A stretch of DNA of 64,000 bases. Origin: Pelecanus crispus (taxonomy: Eukaryota > Chordata > Aves > Pelecaniformes > Pelecanidae). Position 1 is the stretch's first letter; every line of letters begins with the position of its first letter. A program made the translations under genes and the position numbers. The notes beneath the pieces are model-generated. The model made no database searches. It was not told the origin of the DNA and saw nothing but the letters and a program-made list of their open reading frames with translations. This document shows, piece after piece, positions 35,613 through 49,900 of the stretch. Location of the stretch: assembly GCF_030463565.1 (NCBI RefSeq), contig NC_134644.1, forward strand, positions 126,729,388 to 126,793,387, written 5' to 3'.

Positions 35613-38600
35613 GAGGTCAGTCAGCCAATAAGAATACAATTTAGTTTAATGAGAGATAAATAAGACAGACAGAGAGGGGAAGGGAGCTACAAGGCTCCCT
35701 ACTCGGTGCCAGGCTCTAAATATGCCAGCTCCTCGCTTTATCGCAGTGATCATCAGAAACACGGAAGATAATTGTGTCATTGCCATTTCTTAGTCCAGTG
35801 TAATATCTATTACTGGTTTTGATGTCTTACTCAGCTCTGTACCAGTATGATTTTAGGAAGAGTGTACATTATTTTCATGAAAACAAATATGAGCATGAGG
35901 AAGCATTTTTCCCTTGCGTGCAATTCCTACTAAAGAATTTACATTCTTCTAATTTACTGGTTTACTGCACCACTTAGTGCACTCCTGAGATGTGCAGAAT
36001 GTCCTCGCAGTTAAGAATGTGCAGATGAAATTTACCCTTTTTGCACTGAATCACTCACTCTTCCCTTGGAAGTCACCATGCTCCTTCCTCCCTCTAAATC
36101 TCCTTTAACTGCTCTAATAAAAGAACAGATTATTCTGCATAGTTACGAAATAGATCCAAAATGGATGGTTGGCAGTTTATTTGGATTTTAGGGTAGGTAC
36201 ATATTTTTGTGACCAGCCTGGTACTAAACAGGTGAATGGAAAGCATTGTTGTACATTTGATTCTTCTTATTATATGAGACTGTGGATGTAGGAATGAAAT
36301 TTCTCCATTGTAGCCCCAGACAGAAAGCAGGGCTATATCACCCTCATCAAAGCAGTAGTTGATAAGTTGCCAGAAGATGCAGAGGACATGGGGAGATAAC
36401 CCTGAGTTGGGTAGGACAGGGGATGGGGCAAAACCAGGGTGTTTCCTGTTTGTGCCACACCAGTACCCAAGCTGCACAGCCTGTCGCTGTGTCTGTGTCC
36501 ACACAAACCTGTTGGGATGCGCTGGATGATGCCTCAGGCCCCACTGCCCTGGTTGTGCAGCCTGAAGAGCTGTTAGGGAAGGCGTCAGCTCCTGTCCAGC
36601 CCCTGCACGTCTCCTTTCTGGGGGTCTAGAGTGAGCTTGTGCATTAGTACGGGTGCTGAGAAATGTTCCAAGGCTCGGTATTATAGGAACAGCCATCAGC
36701 AGCAGAGCATGAAACGTGTATCTAAAGCTGATAAAGCAGTATGAAGCACTCTTGGTAAGCAAGCCCATAGCTGTAGGGCAAGGCTGACTTGGGCTAAAAT
36801 TTGGCACAGTTTAGTGTAGCATCATTACATGCAGAATCAGCTCACTTGGTTATTCCTATAAACTTTTTTTTAGCTGTGTCTGCATGCACTGCATGTCTCT
36901 TTGTCTGGCAGTTGCCTACATGGTGCTTTAATGGGGTACTTGTTCAGACCTCAAGCCCTGTGGCTGTGGCAAAAGGAGGCAAAGGAGGCAGAACAGACCT
37001 TCCTAAAGCTCTTTGACAAAAGCCAAAGCCAAACAGAGCTGACTTCATGCTCATCAGCACTTCCGAGGTTACACCCCCCCAAAATTCCACTTACATTTTT
37101 GAGTCCTTTCACGTGCCTCAAAACAGCAGCCTCTGCAAATCTGGGGCTGTCTGCTTCACACTTAGGTAATCCACTTGCAGCAGCTCGGATCTGGACATGA
37201 AAACATTGCGTCTGCAAGGGGGGCTGCTCTTTGTTCTCTCTCCCCCGTGCCAAAAAAAGCCAGCCTTGAACACCATGACAAAGGATTAGCTCAAGCTGAG
37301 GCCAGGCTGCAGTGTAAATAGCCAGACAGAGAACAGAATGGCTTCTTTTATCAAACTTAACATCCCAAAGCTCTACTGATTTCATTGTCATTATGGTGGT
37401 GATTAATTTGACCCAGAGTACTGCCACCCACTGTTAAAGCTTTCGCTGCATCCCTGTTGATAGCTCTCATGACAGAGATTACAGTCTGCCACTGCGTTGT
37501 CCATAATTAGTACTTGTCAAAATGAGATTTGCCTATGGTAGCCCACCGTCCATGAGAAACCCATTCAAAATTAAACACGCTTTGGAAAATAGAGGACAGT
37601 TCATCCTCTAATTGGAACCAATGAGTACAGAATGAAGACTCTTTTTCTCACCTATTAAGTGTTGTTCCAGGTCTAAAAAATGATTTTGTGAGTCCTCTCC
37701 ATAGCTATCAGTAAGTGTCCTCTGGTGAAGTACGAGGGTGCCGATTCTGTTCTGCACAGTTAATTCCCTAAAACAGCACAGTTTAATCGCTTCATCTGAA
37801 ACAGGGCTGGCATGAGGGCACAGTGACAGTGGCCCTTGGGAAGGCAAGGGCTGGGCGCAGCCCAGTGAATACTTTGTGCCGGGGGGAACACCCGGAGGGT
37901 TGTTTGGATGAGTTGTCGCACATTTCCAGGGAATGGGGGAGAGAGGAGGGAGTGAAGCCACACAGCCCATGGCCTGCCCGATGGGCTAGCATAGAAATGT
38001 GAGGTTTATAGTGACTGGGGTGTAGGCTAGTCTGAGGCTTCACTCACTGACATTTCAGGCTGGACTAGGCATGGAACCTAATATACAATTCACTTGGCAA
38101 GCCAAGGCTACAACCTTTTTTTTTTTCCCCACTGTAAGAGGAATGGCCAGCGTTATTGCAACCCTGAATGCAAAGACTCACTACCCACATCCAGTATCGC
38201 TAAGGATTGCAACAAAAGGTTTTCTGATTAAGCTCTGAACTACAAGGCCAGGGATGGACACAGAGATGATAAATGCACTCAGAATAGGTAACCACGCTGG
38301 AATCAACTGAGGTTGATGTCCAATGACATTTTTCACAGGACAAACAGAAGAGCTGGTGTTTTTGTGATTGGAAGCATGAATACCTATAGCTATGAAAATT
38401 GTTCTCGCTCAAGGCACCATCTAAAAACAAGAGGAGGGAATCCAGAGCATTACACCCTTGTGCTAGTCAAAATAGACCACTGTTGCAGAAATGTTGTATC
38501 TTTTCATTTCAGGTGAAACTTGGTAGTTTCACTTGGCAGTGCTCAGAAGCTCTTGAAACCAGTGGATCCTATCATGGCAAAAATGAATGCTTGGAGAATA

Positions 38601-39384
38601 CTTCACAAGAGGTATGCCAGACATAATTCTTCACAAATGTCTTTCATTTTATTCCACTAAAAGAAGTAAAAGAGGTTAAAAGAAAACTATTTTTTTCTGA
38701 GTGCTCAGCCCCTGATAAAAGTGCCACACTTTCCTACAGCAGGTTAATTAATCTTTATGCAGTCCTGTATGTAAACTCTGTTTACTAAAGCTTATTGGAC
38801 TGGACTCTGTACCTCAATCCGGCACAGCCAGATTGTGGCTTTCATCCTCTTCAGTGGAAGTGCTGTTAAGAAGAGGATGTTTCGTCTTAAATAATGACAA
38901 AATACCAGTCTGATCAGCTCTGACCTGCAGAAGTTACAGGGAGGCTTACTAACAAAGGAAAGACCTCATTGCAAAGCTTCAGTCCATTGCAACCTGGACT
39001 GCATTACTGCAAGTTAGACAGAAATCTTCTGGTCTTCTCTGCACTGGTCAATGCGCAGCTGAAGGCGTGGGACAGCTGGAGGTCAGCTAAAAAGGGAAAA
39101 ATCAGACTGCTGGTAGACGTAAAACCCATAGTCAGGGAAGAGAGGCTGACTCACAAGCCTAGAGAAAAGTGAAGACTGGTAGTCTTTGGGTTTGCAAAAA
39201 AAAGGTGCTGCAAAAAGAATGGGAATAAACTTCTTATCCACTGAGAGCAGGAGAACGAAAAGCAGCTTTGAAGGTTCTGTCATTTGTGAAAGTTTTAGAT
39301 GATTTAATTGTAGACTTAAATTTTCAGAAAATATTTGTTTTCTCCTTTAGGTTCTTCCTGGAATCATCTCTTTAAACTAATGAG

Positions 39385-39480
39385 ACATTTCAGCTAGACA
39401 TTAGGAAGCATTTTCTAATGATGACGATGACTACATCCCGTCACACATCACTACGAAGGTTAGGAGAGTCAGCAAACGTC
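39385..39480 (+). repeat. Possible short CR1 scrap
   Basis: The segment 'tttcagctagacattaggaagcattttct' matches the conserved CR1 coding word 'gtttaggctggacattaggaagcattt'. Similarity fades after about 35 bp and nothing CR1-like continues convincingly. Confidence 0.35.
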
Positions 39481-42400
39481 TGCTGGGAGTGCGCTGGGCA
39501 TCACCGACCCCGCCGTGGCGTGGGGGAGGCAGGGCATGACCTCGGCAAGCCCCAGTCAGTCCTCTTTCCTATCACTCCGGCAAGTCTGAAGATTTACTTT
39601 CACCCTGAAGGTAATCAGTCAGTCGTGGTTTTGACCTACAGTTTAATGTGCTCTCTCGCTATAGTTACAGACATCCTCCTTCTGGTTATGCTCCCTGCTG
39701 TGACTAATGGCATCTTTGCAGTTAAAGAGGTGGTTTTTAAAGAAAAACATCCAAGTTTCAGTGCTGTTACCGAGTTTACAGTTTTAGCAAAAACAACAGC
39801 ACAGCAGTCCTTGCCATGGCCTATGAACTTGACGTTTTTCGTGTGCAAATGTGTACGTGTGTATTTATACACCTTTCTCAAAACCCCTAAAGACACAGGA
39901 AGCAACAATTTTTCCGTTACTGTTTATGCAATGGATCGTCAGTCTCGGTATTCACTATTCACACTGAAGTATGTTTAAAGTTCACTTACTCCATTCATAC
40001 AAAATACTCTTGATCAGCCAAAGTCTTTTGAAAACTGAATTGTTTTGCACAAATGCAAACAAAAATGGAAACGAGTTTGCAAAGAATCAGGAACTGAATA
40101 CCACACAAGATACCGAGATACTGAGCAAGCTTTACAAATATGATCCTTCCAGTGTGGTTTTCTGGAAGATGTTTAAGGGTAATATGAGGAACCATTTCTT
40201 AAAGATAAAACCGTAAGGATTTTAAAGGTATTTTGCAAAATAACCTCAACCATTAATAAATACCCCTTTTGAAAACTGCAATGACTGAAGGTAGTTTTCC
40301 AAACTGAAGAACAGGTTTTTAGATTAAGTGATCAGACCACTTTAAATAAATTCAATTGGTTTTTTTGTGTGTGTGGATGGTGAAGAAAAATTTGGGAAAA
40401 TGCTACATTTGTTTAAATCTCCTTCCCTTGTTTTCGCTTTCTAAATAGGTTCCTTGTATCTGTTCGCCTCTAATCCCAATTAAATTCAAGGGCAGCAGAT
40501 CACAAAAGCTAATGCTACTCGACCAAAATTTCTACTCTGTGTGGCAAGAAAATCAGCAGAAAGTAGCTCAAGTTTTGCTTTTCTTTGCTCAATAAGACTG
40601 CAGATGTCATCTGGATGCTAATTGGAGTCATTGTACAATCGTGTTAGATGCCCTGTTCTCGTTCAGTATTGTGGCAGGTAACATAGTACCTGTGTTCTTC
40701 AAGAAAGGATCAATGACACAAAGGCGGTTTTCTGCTGCAGGGAGAAAACAGACAATTAGAAAATCACTATTTGTATTCAATCTCTGTTTACACTGGTTGA
40801 CCACATCTCTTGCAAGCGCGCATTTCTCTCTAGCTTCAGAAATACACAAATATATCAGCACCAGAAGTCTCCTCTCGTTTTACTTTGCAATTCAGGAATG
40901 CTTTATTAATCAACGCAAGATGCATTCATTGAACTGGATTAATCCTGCATAAGTAATTTTGAAATTTCCTGCTGAAGTTATTTTTCATTTCTGGGAACAA
41001 ATCATTTATTTGGATTTTCATATATCAGGATCACAGAGATTTGCCACAGTCAGATTTTAATTTTAGTTACATCTGAGCTGGCTTATATATTAGGGCACAT
41101 AGTTTTGCATGAGAGCATCTTCTAAAATCTGTAATTGGTGTGGAACACTGACATTCACAGAATACATCTGACAAGGTCCAGAGAGTTAGGTTCAGTTTCG
41201 CTGATCAACATCTATGCTGCAGATTAACTGAATCTTTTATGGCATTACAAGCCCTCCAGAATTCATTAGTGTACTTTCCCTTCCCGCTAACCACTCTGAC
41301 CTCCAGCGCTGCCGTCGCGGCTTCCTTGGTCTGGACCTGAGAGGCTGAAACACTGACTCTTTACCGCTGCCGCACTAACAACAGAAATGGGAACACGTAT
41401 CTTAAAACTGCTCGGGAGTGTGTATGTTGGCAATTACCGTCTTGGCCTCTTTAGCACTGTTTGGGATTTCTGTCTCCTTTGTCTGCACCCAAAAAGCTCC
41501 ATTTAAATTGAAACATGGTCTGTCCCTTAAAAGCAAGAGAACTAGAGTACTATATTGGCGAGTGATTATAATACAATACAAACCAGTATTTAATAATGAG
41601 GTTTGGCATGGATTTTTCTCAGAAATTAGCTCACAGATGCAGCTAGCAGAGTAAAACATTGTATTAAAAGCAGGAAGGGGGACAAACACGTGAAGGAAAT
41701 CAGTGCCAGCTTTTGGGAGGTGGGTGCCTTTGAAGACAGTGCTGTAATCAATGAAAAACATATTTCTGAAATGCCATCTTTGCCCTCCTTAAGGGCACGC
41801 ATATGGGTTGCAAGTCAGCCGCAACCCAGCCTTCTCACGCTTCTCAGGCAGTGGATGGGACCACAGCTCAGGACCAGGGAAATAGCTCCATTCACTGGTC
41901 TGCTGTTTTCCAGGCCCAGCTCTGCAAAAGTACCTAGGCAAGTTTGTCATGCTGAGGACAAAGAGAAGATTAACGTTTGGCAGGAAGGACAGCAGAGGAG
42001 AATGGAGGAACAGTCCCGGTGTCCAGCTCCCACAGACGACTCTCATCTGTGAATCAGAAACGGAGAGGACGCTTCCCTCCAGCCCCGTGGGGACCTCCAC
42101 CACCAGCGGCAGCTCTCCCTTACCACAGGTGCTGGCTGTAGTTGGGTGCTTGCCGCAGCCCAGGCACCGCAGAGAGGTGCTGCTGGGCATCTCCCTCATG
42201 ATTTCTGTCGTGCTGAAGTCCGTGCATTGAAAGCTTGAACACTGCAACACCTAAGTACTCTGCTGATTTGACCCTTCTGCTTGACAGCTAGACCACTGTA
42301 AAGGATTAGCTGAAGAAAACAGGAGCAGTACCATCACCAAGTGCTTATTTAGTTTCATGTTTATTTCATGTCCTCATTTATCGCATTTTCTCGTGTTTCT

Positions 42401-43639
42401 CTTCTGCTCTTTGTACCGCCTCCCCTGTCATTTCTTTCCAGGCTTGCTCTGATGTGTGCTTCTTAGAAACCATCTTTGCCTTCCTCATTACTCCAGCCCT
42501 TACTTTCTGTGTGCCCTTGATCCACAAGAACTTCCCACTTTTTCCTCTTGCAGGCTCGTTTTCTATTTTTTCCTTCCATCCTTACCTCTTCTTTCTTGCT
42601 TCATTCCCTTCCTTTCTAAATCATATCTCTGCCCAGTGCTTCCAGCTTCTCCTCTTCTTTCTTCTCCCACATTACTTTAAAAAATACGCAACAATGCCTG
42701 TTCCTTCCTTTCTCTTCTGAGATAAACTCTATAATGAAACAGTCCTAATCATTGTGTTATCTTGCCATAGTTGCTGCTGGCTCGCCTCTCCCTTCCTCAT
42801 AAAAGATTTGAACAGGACTGATTGCCTCTTGTTAGACCAGCCTCTTTCATTGCACTCTCAGCCACGCCCCAGCACAGCTCACACTTGCTATAAGCATGGG
42901 GGTCAGGGACTGCCTTTTTGTTTGCTCAGCGCACCCATGTGGTTTAGATAGGAAGGTTCTGGTCCATGGCAAAGGTTGGTAGGCATGAATAAATAATACA
43001 TGTAGTACAGTAACTGGTATTGATAATGATTCTGCTTCGTGGTAAAACCCCTACTTTACCTTGTCTTCTCAACCTGGCAATACCTCGTCTCAACTCCTCT
43101 ACTGCTGCCCCGTGCCAGCACTTCCCCTCCAAGAATGGAAATATCCATAGTTAGAAGGGTCAGTCACCACAGAAGGGACATTTTGAAGAGGGAAGAAATT
43201 ACCACAACTAGTATGAAATTCCCAAAACCAAATTTAAATCCCCAAACCCACATTTAACCAGGCGGCATCCTTTTCACTTATCTTACCATGGGACAGAGGA
43301 ACCGGCCGAGCAGCACAAGGCAGAGGTATTTTATAGGCGTCCGATCACATCGGTAGGCTTCTGAGGTTCAACCCTGCCCGTGGTCACGCAGGTGGGGCTT
43401 TCCCTGCTGGAAGCACAGGCCAGGCACGTGCGCTCAGGGGAAGACTCTGACTCACGACATTTTACTGCGTTGCTGCATTTACAAGCATTGAGTAATGACA
43501 CTTGGAGAACAATGCGACCATTATGTACGGCCACAAAATAAAAGAAGGTTACGCATCTACATGATAAAAAAAGTTCCAAAGAATTTAATGTAGATATTAT
43601 TTATACATACACTTTATAAGTAGGAATATGGCAGACAGT

Positions 43640-46147
43640 TGAGTTAGTACATAAAGTTTTATTTAAAGTTTCCCCCCTACAAGCAAGCTTCATTTACACA
43701 GTCTAATACTGTACAAAATTTACATTCTTTGTGTGACTTATTCAGTTACCACTTTCCTTGGTCATGCCTTCCTGAAAGATAGAAAGATTTACATACAGTC
43801 CTCATAAATCTTTAAATTATCTTGGTAAAAAAAAGAACCACTTAAAAGGACAACAAATATCCTTTAAAAATGGTACGTTTTAGTAGAGACAGGTGACAGT
43901 CAGTGTTTAATGGCAGACCTTATCCTGATCTTAAATGTCATTCAAGGTTTCCTCATTTAGTATCTTAACAGTTTCCTTTTTATATATATTTATATTTATA
44001 TACTTTCAACAGGAAAGGAAAAAAAAAGTCATGATTGCACCAAATATATTTTACAAGGGATCCCTTGGATCTGAACAATATAAATAAATAGAAAACCAAC
44101 TAAGATTGCACTATATAGTAGAAATGGATTGAGATTTCAGGATATACACTCCCCTTTTATGAGTTCCTTAGTGATGCTCACTGGAAAACTCCCCAACGGC
44201 ACATTCAAATATTAGCATCTTCAGATAATTATTTTGTTTAAACAATTTTTTTCCAGGCGTGCAGCTACCTCATCAATTGGGTTATTGCATTTGTATGGTA
44301 TCAGTCTTTACTGCATTACTCCAATTTTACAACTGTGTAATTCTGCTGCAAGCAAGGGAGTTGCACTGCAATAAAACTGGACTAATGCCAGAGAGAAACA
44401 GTCCCATGGTATTTGTTCTCCATTATTTATATTGCTCTCAAGCTTCAATATATAGTGTAATTTCTGTGTACATTCGCCCTCTTTCTATTTTGCAAAGCAA
44501 ACAATGAATTCTTCCTCCCCTCTATTGCCTCTGCAGCAGAAACCAACCTCCAGTAGTTGCCTGCTCCTTGCTTAACGCACTAGCATTAAGTCCTATCGTG
44601 AAAGATACGTGCAGACTTGAAAATGCGGGATCTGAGTCTCCTTTGCCTTTTATCTGGTGCAGCCAGTTACAACTAGGCAAATTAAATGCCACATTCTTAG
44701 CTGACATAAACCAAAGTACGTCCATTGGCTTCAATGGAGCAATGTCAGTTTATACCAGCAAAGAGGATGGTCCTGAGGGTCATGGATGCAGCACCAGTAA
44801 ACCACAATGGAAGAACTATGCACATACTTTGCTGAGGTGTAGATGATTATGTTAACTGCAAGGTGGTGAAGAATCAGGCTCAGATTTTGTCACTGCTTTT
44901 GAAAGCCAGGACAGAAAGACAAAAGCTTAAAACATGGACAGCCTGATTTGTGCAAGCAACTATGGGTTCATGAAGTGAGTCCTGAATGCTACTGATCCCA
45001 TGTGGTAGTATTCTGAACTCACTTTGCAATGTGTAAATAATTACACATGCTATAAGGCAATGGAAAGTCTAGCCTCATATTACTTTGGATCAATAGTAAA
45101 AATCTTTCAGAGTACATTTTAAGATCAACCACACAGGAGTATTTTAACTACTTACCAGTGTCTCTCCAAAAATGTGCATAATCATATAATAGTCCAAAGT
45201 AATACACTTACAGTTAAATGCAGTCTTTTTGTCTTTGGAAGCAACTAGCATGGATGCTCCTGTCTAACAGGTTAGTGAAAAGTAAGTAAGGGTTCTGGGG
45301 CTTCGATAAGTGGTCATAGAAATAACTTACTTTACGAACCCAGAATTTAAGGTGTAGGACCAAATTTCTGTTATACTAATGTAAAACCAGTCATTCTGTG
45401 TGATCTCAGTGAAATGACTCTGACTTTACACAAGTGTGATTAGAAGAATTTGATCCTAATCCCTAAGCTGCTATTGCAAGAAGTGCTCTGTAAAGCATGG
45501 CTTTCATTGTAGTCTGCTTTCCGCTGCACTTACACAGGGGGACTTTGAAGGCAGAGTGTATTAGTTGCCAAGCTGTGCAAAAACTGAATGATATTTCTTT
45601 ACCTTTTACAATCTTCTGATGCTGTGTTGCTTGCAGAGCATGTGAAGTAGCTGTAGGTTAGGATTACAGAGGAGGAGACAATTCTGCAATGCAGTGCGAG
45701 CTTTTCACTATCTGGATTCTGAAGCATTCATGAAAACAACATCCTTGTGACTTCAACACAGATCACATGCAGGTAGATACAATGCACAATACTGATCTTG
45801 TCTCTTCAGGCTGTATTTGAACATTTAGCCTTCATTTTTTTTAAAGTTAAATTTGACGTGAGGAATATCTCTGCAGCAGGAAAAAGTTAAAATCAGTCTG
45901 AAATGGCAGTCTGTCAGCATGTAATGTTCGGTGTGTTTTAGCTACTTGCTTCATAAGACACCAGCATCTATCTGAGCTGGGACAACTCTTTGTTTTCTTT
46001 TAGTTTGCTCCTAAAGCATAAATATGGAATAAGGGGTCAATTATGGTAGCTTTGTTTTAACAGGAATCCTGTTCTAATAAAATATTTACGTCACCCGTCA
46101 TTGTTTTCCCAAATGCAATCAGTGTTCATGTCAGTGCTCCTTGACTA
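43640..46147 (-). other. KLHL14: KLHL14 3' UTR (approximate)
   Basis: This is the sequence following the KLHL14 stop codon on the minus strand. It runs about 2.5 kb without another gene to the first good AATAAA signal at 43658-43663. The 3' end position is inferred from that signal plus a usual 10-30 nt cleavage offset. A different polyadenylation site is possible. Confidence 0.5.
43658..43663 (-). terminator. Candidate KLHL14 polyadenylation signal AATAAA
   Basis: TTTATT on the plus strand, AATAAA on the minus strand. It is the only canonical signal I noticed in the 2.5 kb downstream of the KLHL14 stop. Confidence 0.5.
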
Positions 46148-46288
46148 TCATTTGTTGTACGGTACGCAGGCTGGCAATATGACAGTTGAACAAGCAGGTC
46201 CTGCAAGTGGCTCAGCAACATCCCCTTCTAGTTCTGTCCAAGTCCCTTTCTCAGGACTATAGCAAATAGTAGAAGATTTGTAGGCTCC
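46148..46288 (-). CDS. KLHL14: KLHL14 last coding exon
   Basis: This exon of 141 bp has acceptor 'ctattacag', 46 codons and a TGA stop. It encodes the end of the kelch propeller, starting GAYKSSTICYSPEKGTW and ending ACVPYNK, which I recognise as the KLHL14 (Printor) C-terminus. KLHL14 is a BTB-BACK-kelch protein of about 628 residues. Proteins of this type serve as substrate adaptors for CUL3 ubiquitin ligases, and KLHL14 has been reported to bind torsinA. The exon starts in phase 0 after '...SWSM' of the preceding exon. All key positions of the last kelch blade are present (adjacent aromatic and Trp after the blade loop). Confidence 0.96.
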   Translation of the reverse strand, partial: GAYKSSTICYSPEKGTWTELEGDVAEPLAGPACSTVILPACVPYNK

Positions 46289-46761
46289 CTGTAATAGAAC
46301 AAGAAGTTGTATTAAATGTGGCTTTGGTAAAATCCAAGTCACACATCATCTCTAAAGACGTCTGAAAGTGACTCAGGGTTTTGAGCTCTAATTTAGGAGT
46401 CTTTCAAGAGGTTTGGTTTTCATATGGGCTGACCACCCAGCCTCTGCAAATCAGGCTCCTTTGCAAGTGCCTTATAAGCAGAGCTATAAGCATACAGTCC
46501 CATCAATCACTTTTGCCAAATTTCATCTGATTTTTGTATTACTCCGTATCAGTGAATACAGTCTGATAATAACTCATCTAAATAGAAAAACGCAAAGGTG
46601 AACAAATGTTCCATGTTCTCCACAAGTTGAAAACCAAACCAAAACCAGGCCCTGCAGCGACTTCATCCCTCGTCTCGTCTCCATCCCATCTAAATAATAT
46701 ACAGACTGGCTGCAAGAGCTCAGGAGGAATGGAAGGGTCATTGCAGAAAGCAGGTACACAC
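46289..46761 (-). other. KLHL14 last intron
   Basis: A 473-bp GT-AG intron between the last two coding exons. No repeat was seen in it. Confidence 0.9.
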
Positions 46762-46919
46762 CATACTCCAGCTGTAGCCTCCTACAAGGTAAATACTGTC
46801 GTCAAGGACTGCGCAGCCAGGGCCACTGCGACCCTCCAGAATAGGAGTCTGGAGGATATTCCACTGGTCGCCTTTTGGATCGTAGCATTCCACAAGCATT
46901 ACATCGAGATGGGAGAAAC
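46762..46919 (-). CDS. KLHL14: KLHL14 penultimate coding exon
   Basis: This 158-bp exon (acceptor 'ctcatccag', donor 'gtgtgt') supplies two bases of a Gly codon and then 52 residues, starting FSHLDVMLVECYDPKGDQW and ending in YLVGGYSWSM. It forms a kelch repeat with the 'YDP...W' and double-Gly 'VGGY' signature. The reading frame joins exactly with both neighbours. The protein is intact and very close to the vertebrate KLHL14 sequence as I know it, which suggests a functional, constrained gene. Confidence 0.97.
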
Positions 46920-49900
46920 CTGGATGAGGGCATTGAGAAAAGAGAACGTGTGTTATGACATACTGTTTTATTATTTGTTTTACTGTTAAATTTATTAAAT
47001 TACAGCTGCAACTACATTATTACAATTATAACATCATTGTTAAACCTTCTTCTAGAAAATATTGCCATTTACATTTAAGCCATCTTCTGTAATGTTAATG
47101 TCTCGTTATTTCAGTTCAAATAAATCTGTTGAAAGCTTTTACCATTAGTTCTATGGTCTTCTACAAATCACAAGTACATATAAAACCTGAACAGATCAGA
47201 AAGTAACACTCAGTAATAACCCATCAATGATGAAAGCAGATTCAAGCAATATTCCTCCTCATCTATCAGTGCTAATGCGAGTTTCAACATGTAGGAAAAG
47301 CCTGTCCTGGCAGTCTTTCTTGAAGGTCAGCAGATCTAATCTATTCAAAAGTCAACAGATTAAATCTCACTCAGAAATCAATGTCCAACGAGTCAAGGTA
47401 GAGTGCTTAGACAACTGATGCCACTTCATTCCAGGGGAACAAAGTGCTTAGCATGACGGACGTGATGTCCAGGACCAGTTTCAATTTTCAAGCTGATTTA
47501 AGGTGTACCCTAAGCATGCAGCTGTGATGTGACAAAGTCTTTAAGGTGACAGAAAATGTAACCAAAAAACCCAGTGGTCCCATCCTTCCCTGACAGACTG
47601 AAAAAGGCTCCATGTGACTGCTGCTTTGTAATCACCAAAGGGCAGATCGGTCTCAGCTCAAGACTCTCAAGCTATATCAATTAGTATGAATTAAGTGAGC
47701 TGAACATAGACATAGAACGCAGGAGTCCTGGTTTCTGCTCCAATATTTAGACATTTCCCTCTCTCAAACCACCTTCTTTATCAGACCACCACAGTGAAAT
47801 TATGGCTTTCTTAATATGCTGGGATGCTTTACTTGACACTACTGTCTTCTCCATCAAGGTAGGATAGAAAAGAGAAGTTAAGATTTTCTGGAAAAGAGCA
47901 TTTGGCCATATTGGTACTTACAGAATCATAGAATAGAATCATAGAATCATTTAGGTTGGAAAAGACCTTTAAGATCATCCAGTCCAACCATTAACCTACA
48001 CTACCAAGTCCACACTAAACCAATCAAGGGTAGACTAGACTAAGCCATGTCCCCAAGTGCCACATCTACCCGTTTTTTGAACACCTCCAGGGATGGTGAC
48101 TCCACTACCTTTCTGGGCAGCCCGTTCCAATGCTTGACTACCCTTTCCGTGAAGAAATTTCTCCTAATTTCCAACCTAAACCTCCCCTGGCACAGCTTGA
48201 GCCCATTTCCTCTCATCCTATCGCTAGCTACTTGGGAGAAGAGACCAACACCCACCTCACTACAACCTCCTTTCAGGTAGTTGTAGAGAGTGATAAGGTC
48301 TCCCCTCAGCCTCCTCTTCTCCAGGCTAAACAATCCCAGCTCCCTCAGCCGCTCCTCATAAGGCCTGTGCTCCAGACCCTTCACCAGCTTCGTTGCCCTT
48401 CTCTGAACACACTGCAGCACCTCAGTGTCCTTGTATTGAGGGGCCCAAAACTGGACACAGTATTCCAGGTGCGGCCTCACCAGCGCTGAGTACAGGGGGA
48501 CAATCACCTCCCTGCTCCTGCTGGCCACAGCATTCCTGATACAAGCCAGGATGCTGTTGGCCTTCTTGGCCACCTGGGCACACTGCTTCACAATGATGCT
48601 GCTTGTATGAGTATTATATGTGTCAGAAATGAATAGCTGTGATGAAATAATTTTTTGTTGCTGTAAAGTTTTCAAGGGGCCATAGAAAGGCCACCGCAGT
48701 GCACCCAGAATATGTCAAAAGCTCCGTAATAAACTGCAGCATGCACATGACTAGCTGTGATGCGATAAATGTGCTGCTGACACTAGTATACAGATCCAGC
48801 TTCACAAAGGAGAGCTTTCCCATGGAGCCCTACTATCCCACCCGGCCCCAGTGGAGAATTTGTAGCATTTCAGCCGCACTTCAGTCCCCTCCTCCTCCCT
48901 TTCCTTGCAGTCCCTCCTTTTGTTTCACTGTACAGAAGAAACCAGTTTTCCATAAACCCTTCTACCAGACAGCCAGCGACTTTCCAGAAGCCTGGATGTT
49001 AAATACCTCTCACAACAGTGAGCAATTCATACATAACAAAGACACCTAGAGCAACAGTTGTAGAGGCAAAAATGCAATGCTTATGAGAAGTTCCTTCTTT
49101 CCCAGAGCACAGTAGGTAAAACTGGGTGAAAAAAAGGAGAAGGCAGGATGGAAGCAATTCAAGCCTATGCAAACCAAAGCATGTGCTTTAGCTATAGGAG
49201 GGGTGTGACGTTGACTTCTACTTTACTAGGAGAAAAAGCCAGCGCTGTGGAGCTCTGCAACCTCTACAAAATTTGCAGGTGCGTGTGTGCAGGCAGCCTT
49301 TACCACCTTCACCCTGTAAAGTCCAGTCCAGTAACACCCATCACAACGGGGAGTGGGGAGCGGAGGCACAGCAGCCTTGCACCTGGCTGCTGGGGTTTAT
49401 GCACCAGTACTATCTACCAGGGAAAATTCACATCTGACGCTTTGTCCCCTCCATGCTCCACAGGCATTCAAATCTTCAAAAGCAGCTTCAGAAGCAAAGT
49501 GGCTTCAAAGCCTCACAGGGACGTGGGTGCCAGAGTCATTAAGGCACATGGCCTGGTGTTACTGGCAGTTAACATCACTTCTCCTTTTGCATTAAAATTT
49601 TCTCTGTTACTGTTGTGAGGCTTTTTTTTTTTAAGCAAGAAAGGAGGAAGGAAAAAAAAGGGAATATAAACTGTCAAGTATTGTCAGGGGACAAAGGAGC
49701 AGGAGCTGTGCTTTTTGTCTAGCTGGCTGGATTAAGCAGAATCACTTTAGCAGTAATAGCAATGGCATGTAGGTATTAAGGCAAAAATACCAGATGCCTA
49801 AGCAGTAGTTATTTTAATATGAGACCTTTTCAAAAGATGAAAACAAGAGACCTCTAAAAAGAATTATAATTAACAAGCTACATTTAATACTAAAAAGGGA

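Larger units (their letters stand above)
29076..43639. other. Intergenic stretch, no recognised genes
   Basis: I find no exon of a recognised protein here. GC-richer patches at about 31,100-31,560, 32,140-32,550, 35,030-35,250 and 41,780-42,230 are open in several frames without recognisable motifs. A 225-codon minus-strand open stretch at 36130-36807 also lacks any motif. A probable old LINE/SINE tail and a possible CR1 scrap are listed separately. Confidence 0.5.

Noticed and set aside
48040..48675. A 211-codon host gene on the minus strand
   Set aside because: It is the C-terminal end of CR1 ORF2 with the CR1 3' UTR and octamer tail directly after it. The first residues are non-CR1 flank.
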